Source of the DNA: Akebia trifoliata
Taxonomy: Eukaryota; Streptophyta; Magnoliopsida; Ranunculales; Lardizabalaceae
Assembly: GCA_017979445.1 (NCBI GenBank)
Contig: CM030717.1
Span: forward strand, 24,043,288-24,107,287
Direction of reading: 5' to 3'
Length of the DNA stretch: 64,000 nt
Shown: piece by piece, positions 59,078 to 64,000 of the stretch
Layout: each line of letters begins with the position of its first letter
How positions within the stretch are numbered: position 1 is the first letter of the stretch
Notes under the pieces: model-generated
Seen by the model: only the letters and a program-made list of their open reading frames with translations
What the model was told of the DNA's origin: nothing
The model's database searches: none
Position numbers and translations under genes: made by a program

Positions 59078-60797
59078 TGAAAGCGCCCTCGATCAGCGGG
59101 GTGCGCGGATCCGCTTTTGACTCTTGAGGTTTGGGAGTCGCCACCTAGTTATTATGGTCTAGGAACCGTTCAATGACTCTAAATAGATAAGGCACTAATC
59201 TAAAACAGAAAAAAACTGAATTCGGAGATCATGTTACGGGGTTGGAAGGTGTTAGGCACCAACCCCACCCGGCCAAAGCCGGTCTCTACTAACCTCCCAA
59301 ATAAATTACATTGCTAAAAACCTAGATAAAAATAAATAATAAAAAAAAATTATACCTTTCCAATAGCAAAGATTTTGTTCCCTCAAATCCGGTAAAAATA
59401 GCTTCTTGTACCGTACTCCCTTGCTTCGTTCTGTCTCCGAATTTGATTTCGGATCTCCGAGGTAAGGTATCCCTTATTTTTGGATCTGGATTCTTCAAGT
59501 TTGTTGTGGATTTTGGGATGTTTTTAGAAGGTTTTTAGGTATTCTTTAGGCTAAAATCAAAGGAGGGATGTTAGGTAAGGAGTTGGGGCTCCAAAACTAG
59601 GGTTTATGGGAGGCTAGGGGGGCTTCTAGACCTATTTCTCCTAGGGTTTATGATTTGATACGAAAATAGGGTGTGAGCACCCCTATTTATAGATTTTTTT
59701 AGGGGTTGATTTTGATAGAGTTAGTGTTTAACTAGAGTTATGTTTTAGTTAGAATTGTTTTAGGTAGAATTGTGTTTTAATTATAATTGTTTTAGGTAGA
59801 ATTGTTTTTTAGTTAGAGCTCTATTAGATAGAGTTATTATTTAATTAGAATTCTATTATGACTTTTTGTCTTATTTAATTGACTTTTAATATTTTGACTT
59901 TAGTCTTAATTGATTGACTTTTAATATCTTGACTTTAGTCTTGCTTAATTGACTTTAATTTTGACTTTAGTCTCACTTGATTGACTTTCATACCTTGACT
60001 TCAGTCTTGCTTGATTTACTTTAAATTTTTAGAGAACCCTCCTCTAAAATATCTTTAATTCTTTGGACCCCCAAATGGAGGGGTCCTTAAAGAAATATCT
60101 CACGAACCCTCAACAATTTTACTTGAAAGTCCGATTGATCGATTTTTTAATTCAAAATTTTAAATTAATTTCATTAATGTTTCACTTTAGTTATTTAATA
60201 TTTTATTTATTAATTTCGAATTTTTTAATTATGAAAATTGTGAAATTACCGTTTTGCCCCCAAAGAGGACTTTTCACGTTTTAAGTCGGTTTTTAATGTT
60301 CTAGGATGTTTTAGAATCAATTTTTCGTAAGAAATTCAATGAAAATATTATTTTGTGTCATTTATGAAATGGTCATGAACTTTATAAAGGGCATTTTCAT
60401 AATTTTGTCAAATTCTGTTAAAATTGGTGAAATGATTTATTTGGTTCCGATTTGTTGTTTTATGTGTTCGAAAGGGTTTTCCTAATCGTAACATAGGCTT
60501 TAGGGTTGTTTTGATGTTAGGGTATTTTGGTAATTTGGTCAATTTTTAGTGTTTTTTTTATTTATCGTGAAGCTTCTTTTTGGTCTGCAAGATGATGATT
60601 TCTATATTTCTGGGGTCGTATTTTCTTAGCGTAGCGTGATTTCTAAGGTTTTGTCAATTCGAAATACCTCATCCGAATTTCTGAAACATTTCTGGTAACA
60701 AAATAAAGCAATGGAAATAAATATCCATCATTGGGAACCATTGCGATCGGGTTGACGAGTTGATTAATCAGGCAGATACAAAAATGGGGTGTCTACA
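59078..60797 (-). mobile_element. 5' LTR of element G (right)
   Basis: 1720 bp, TG...CA ends. In sense orientation the TATA box TATAAATA is at 59691-59684, so R plus U5 is about 0.6 kb. A ggtggcgactccc motif inside U5 mimics the PBS. Confidence 0.95.
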
Positions 60798-61160
60798 CCT
60801 GTTGTCAAGGATCATCCTTCTAGTCAAATTATTGGAGATCCTAGCATCAGTGTTAAAACTAGGTAACAACTTGACAGGTTGAATAGTCGTCTCTGCTTCA
60901 CATCCAAAATAGAGCTAAAAAATATTGATGAATTCTTCACTAATGAATATTGGCTTCAAGTTATACAAGAGGAACTTCTTCAATTTACTCGGAAGTAGGT
61001 GTGGTACTTAGTACCCAGACCATCTTATAAGAATGTCATCGAAGCTAAATGGATATACAAGAACAAATACAATGAACTCGACAATGTTTTCTAAAACAAA
61101 ACTCGTTTAGTAACTTAGGGATACTCTCAAATTGAGGGTGTCGATCAACCTTAATCAGGT
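60798..61160 (+). pseudogene. Copia element F reverse transcriptase start (decayed, truncated)
   Basis: This continues F after G: HPSSQIIGDPSISVKTR, SRLCFTSKIELKNIDEFF, WLQVIQEELLQFTRK, then WYLVPRPSYKNVIEAKWIYK and NKTRLVT-stop-GYSQIEGVD. These are the usual first blocks of a copia RT. Stops are present at four places. Homology ends near 61155, and the rest of RT, RNase H and the 3' LTR is missing from the window. Confidence 0.9.
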
Positions 61161-61925
61161 TTGTACTTCTTTATCAGACAATAAACTTTTATCAAATTGG
61201 GCCATTGTCTTTTTCTTATACAAAATTTGAAGCAAAATGATTTCCAAAATCAAGCAAGGGCTTAAGAGCGCGAATAAAGTTTTTATTTCATACTAATTTA
61301 TTTTTACAAAATATTTATCCAGCTCCGTGCTGATCGAGCAAATTCCAACTCCATGTTGATACCAGCTCCATGCTAATAAACTCTCTCAACAAAAGAACCT
61401 TCCCAGTTGCGTGCTGATGAACTTCTTACAAAATCTTCTCTTCAAAAAATAAAAAAATTCTCAACTTCTTGTTAATTTCAGTTCCGTGCTAATGAATCCT
61501 CTCAACAAAAGAACTTTTTAGCCCCATGTTGATGATACTTCTTAAAAACTTTAAGAATAGTATGCCGGCTCCGTGGTGATGAAATATATCATAAGATATT
61601 CGAGAAATGTCTAGTTTTGTGCTGATGCCGGTTCTATGTCGATGCCAGTCCCGAGCTAATGTAACTTACTTTTTCAGGAACATGTAAACCAACTCCGTGT
61701 TGATGCTAGTCCTATGCTGACGTACACAACCCAGTTCTGTGCTGATGTAATCCTATTTCAGAAAATACACAATCCAGTTTCGTGCTGATGCCAAGTCCGT
61801 GTTGATGCTAGCTTCGTGTTGATGAACCATACTTTAATTTTATTTATCTAAAAAAAATTGGTTGTCACCTTTACATAATTGAATCAGACCTAATAAAACA
61901 TTGTGTAATATACCAATACTCAATT
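61161..61925. repeat. Irregular repeats of a ccgtgctgatg motif
   Basis: From about 61320 to 61830, variants of cagctccgtgctgatg recur at least fifteen times at uneven spacing. No coding frame. The origin is unknown; it may be the UTR of another retroelement. Confidence 0.7.
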
Positions 61926-62240
61926 TTTGTACTCATAGGTGGCTAAACGAAAGAAATATAATCCTGAGAAACCTCCGTATTTCCTTCAATTTTCACCAAC
62001 TATGAGCACTTCGGAAGACTCACAACCTATGGCAAAAGATTGGCAGAGGCAAATGCAAGAATAACAATGCTGTTAAAAATGACAAAAAGATAAGAAAAAA
62101 TGTTGTCTGCCATATTGACTAGCAATAACTTTATACAAGTCCAAACCGTTCAACATCAAGCGTCTAAGTCAAACCCTAAACTGCCTGAGCAGCAATAATC
62201 GAAACAACAAACTACCCTGCCCCCTGAAAATATGTGCTTC
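61926..62240 (+). other. Weak coding-like fragment, unclassified
   Basis: After an aggtggctaaac junction the plus strand reads AKRKKYNPEKPPYFLQFSPT and MSTSEDSQPMAKDWQRQMQE before stops. The composition looks like the N-terminus of a retroelement gag, but no family motif is visible. Confidence 0.3.
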
Positions 62241-64000
62241 GTACCATATCTAGTCCTAGAGGGGGGGGGGTGAATAGGATAATTAAAATTTCTTTCGATT
62301 TATCCAATTTTAACTTAGATTGATAATTTGACTATGTGTTCTAAGTCATTCACCTAGCCTCGATTTGACACTTATGTCTCTAAGATGCATTTAATGAAGA
62401 TACACTTGAAATTTAATCATTCATTTAATCATGTCATTCAATGACACATTCATATACGATTTACCTATTCGGCATTTTATGGCATCGCATGACATTCAAA
62501 ACATTCAAGTGTAAATTGCGGAATTATAAACACATGCACAAAACATACGTCATCTAATGGATCGACAATGTGCTTACATCCATTCTTATGGCAAGTCTCT
62601 AGTTTGTAATGCAATTGAAATTTTCTTAGAATATAAACATTCATCGTATGACATACTTAGCATAGTATTCATTCATAGCATACATTCATCTAAGTATAAA
62701 CTAATAGAAGCATTTTCACAAACACGAGACAAGCATTTTATAGTGGTTCGGCAACGTGCCTACATCCACTCCCAAGATTCCTACCTAGGAACTTGGTGTT
62801 CACTATCAAAGGGGTTTATGGTTCACCTCAAACCTTTTACATAGAATTTTTATACATAGGCTAAATTCTAAAACCTTAAGATCGAGAGAACGCATTCTCT
62901 CGAAATTGTGAGTTTTGTTCCTCGGAAACTCACAAACCTCTACTCTTGTCAAGAATCCTCGATTCTAATCAAGAGCTTGGTTTTTGAGGGCTGAACCAAG
63001 TAACCACATACATATATTTTTAAAATTAAAAACAAAGTCAAAGACTCACTCAACGTCATAAGATTTGTCAATGGAGATCTTGAGTTCTTGGAGTCCTTGA
63101 GCTTACAAGTACGTCTTGACGGTTGGATCTTCCAATCAAGTTTTCAAGTTTGTCGGCTACTTGTAATTACTCCTACCATCATCTCCTTTTTGCTCCTTGC
63201 TCCATGAATGTACCAATGTATGTGCAAGGTGACGTTTGATGGGCGGAGAGGGATCAAATGAGAAGTCTAGGAATGTTGAAGGGTTCACCTAAGTTAAACT
63301 CTCATGAAAGTAGAGAAGACTCTCAAAATGTGGAGAGAGGAGAGGCAATCTTCTCTAGGATTGATCCATAGGAAGGGCTAAGGGTCAAAAGGATTTTCAA
63401 TGAAGTTTGAGCCCTTCCATGGCTAGAGAGAGGGTTAAAAGTATGTAGAAATGGAGGATTTACTTCTCTCAAGCTTCAACACACCCAAATGAAAGAGTTG
63501 GAGTTGTTATATATGAGAAGAGAGCAAATTCGAGGCTCAACGGTCATAAATATGACCGTTTGAGCGCTTGCTGTCGGTGGCACCATCAGGAGTGTCGGTG
63601 GCACCGTCAGCCACAAGTAAGGCACATCAGTAAATTACCAAAATGCCCCCGCAGAGTGTTTTGACCATAACTTTCAAATGGTAGCTCCGATTTGTATACC
63701 GTTTGGGGAGCTGATAGATATCACTATTTATAATATCCCCAAATTACCACCAAGGAGTGGGCCATGATAAAATGGATAAAATGACCAAAATACCCTTTTT
63801 TATCATTTTTTGGTCAAAATGAGCTTTCGGGAAGTCCGACGTCGAAACGGTTCGAAAGTGTGCTAGATTTTACCTATATAATGACACCTATAAAACACCA
63901 ATGACTGAAAATGGTTTTAGGGTGGTCAAATCTTTAATGTCCCCTCTATGTCCATATTCGATTCCCAAAAGGTCCGATGAGCGAACGGGTCGAGGAAAGA
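62241..64000. other. Unclassified repeat-like sequence to the right edge
   Basis: Starts near a run of ten G's in gaggggggggggtgaatagg (about 62259). It contains an internal direct repeat (cgacaatgtgcttacatcca at 62563 and cggcaacgtgcctacatcca at 62747, 184 bp apart) and a doubled tgtcggtggcacc at 63573 and 63593. No gene, LTR end or TIR could be fixed. It is likely part of a larger element that runs off the window. Confidence 0.45.

Larger units (their letters stand above)
43421..60797 (-). mobile_element. Element G: complete 17.4-kb Ogre/Tat Ty3 retrotransposon (TSD cctgt)
   Basis: Two LTRs (43421-45151, 1731 bp; 59078-60797, 1720 bp) differ by only a few percent, and cctgt lies on both outer sides (43416-43420, 60798-60802). 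Sense order on the minus strand: 5' LTR, PBS, 5' UTR, ORF1, gag, protease, G-patch-like linker, RT, RNase H, second RNase H, integrase, 3' UTR with a 33-bp array, PPT, 3' LTR. The extra ORF before gag, the dual RNase H and the 3' UTR satellite point to the Ogre/Tat lineage. gag through the second RNase H is almost all in one frame; integrase is in another. At least ten stops make this copy non-autonomous. It is inserted in copia F. Confidence 0.95.

Overview
This window reads as eudicot nuclear DNA. The evidence is one intron-bearing plant kinase-like gene and a dense, nested mass of plant LTR retrotransposons, nearly all of the Ty3/gypsy Tat/Ogre type, plus one Ty1/copia element, a miniature retroelement and a chain of foldback MITEs. 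The species cannot be named from the sequence. There are no bacterial, organellar or rRNA features. No gene other than the kinase-like gene looks intact.

Layout. (1) 1-4935: 3' end of a plus-strand Tat-type element, 'C': integrase end, long 3' UTR, 3' LTR. (2) 4941-22374: an old minus-strand Tat element, 'A', read from its 5' LTR (21890-22374) leftwards. It is split by element 'B' (10316-21148, TSD gtatg, 565/567-bp LTRs) inside gag and by a solo LTR 'D' (6505-8103, TSD ctatg) inside reverse transcriptase. B carries an antisense ORF with its own TATA box and an eight-copy 106-bp tandem array between pol and its 3' LTR. (3) 22908-23395: a 488-bp TRIM with 83/84-bp LTRs. (4) 24075-28666: the only host gene, a minus-strand, four-coding-exon, 547-residue receptor-like cytoplasmic kinase homologue. 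Its catalytic residues are missing (pseudokinase), and it has a 5' UTR intron. (5) 29535-30120: a solo LTR of the B family (TSD aataa), followed by a possible tRNA-derived SINE. (6) 31580-34440: a row of six (TA)n-separated foldback elements. (7) 34445-38024: 3' UTR and 3' LTR of element 'E', a relative of G in the opposite orientation. (8) 38025-61160: a decayed SIRE-like copia element, 'F', split by a solo LTR (40597-42573) and by the complete 17.4-kb Ogre/Tat element 'G' (43421-60797, TSD cctgt). (9) 61161-64000: unclassified repeat-rich DNA.

G is the best-preserved mobile element. In sense order on the minus strand it has a 5' LTR with TATA box, a PBS, a long 5' UTR, an Ogre-type extra ORF1, gag, protease, a G-patch-like linker, RT, RNase H, a second RNase H and integrase. 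These are followed by a 3' UTR with a 33-bp tandem array, a polypurine tract and the 3' LTR. It has several in-frame stops and at least two frameshifts, so it is not autonomous as read. The nested insertions give a relative chronology: A before B and D; F before its solo LTR and G. All coordinates of repeat edges, TSDs and splice sites were read by eye; lineage names rest on recognised domain order and motifs, not on a search.
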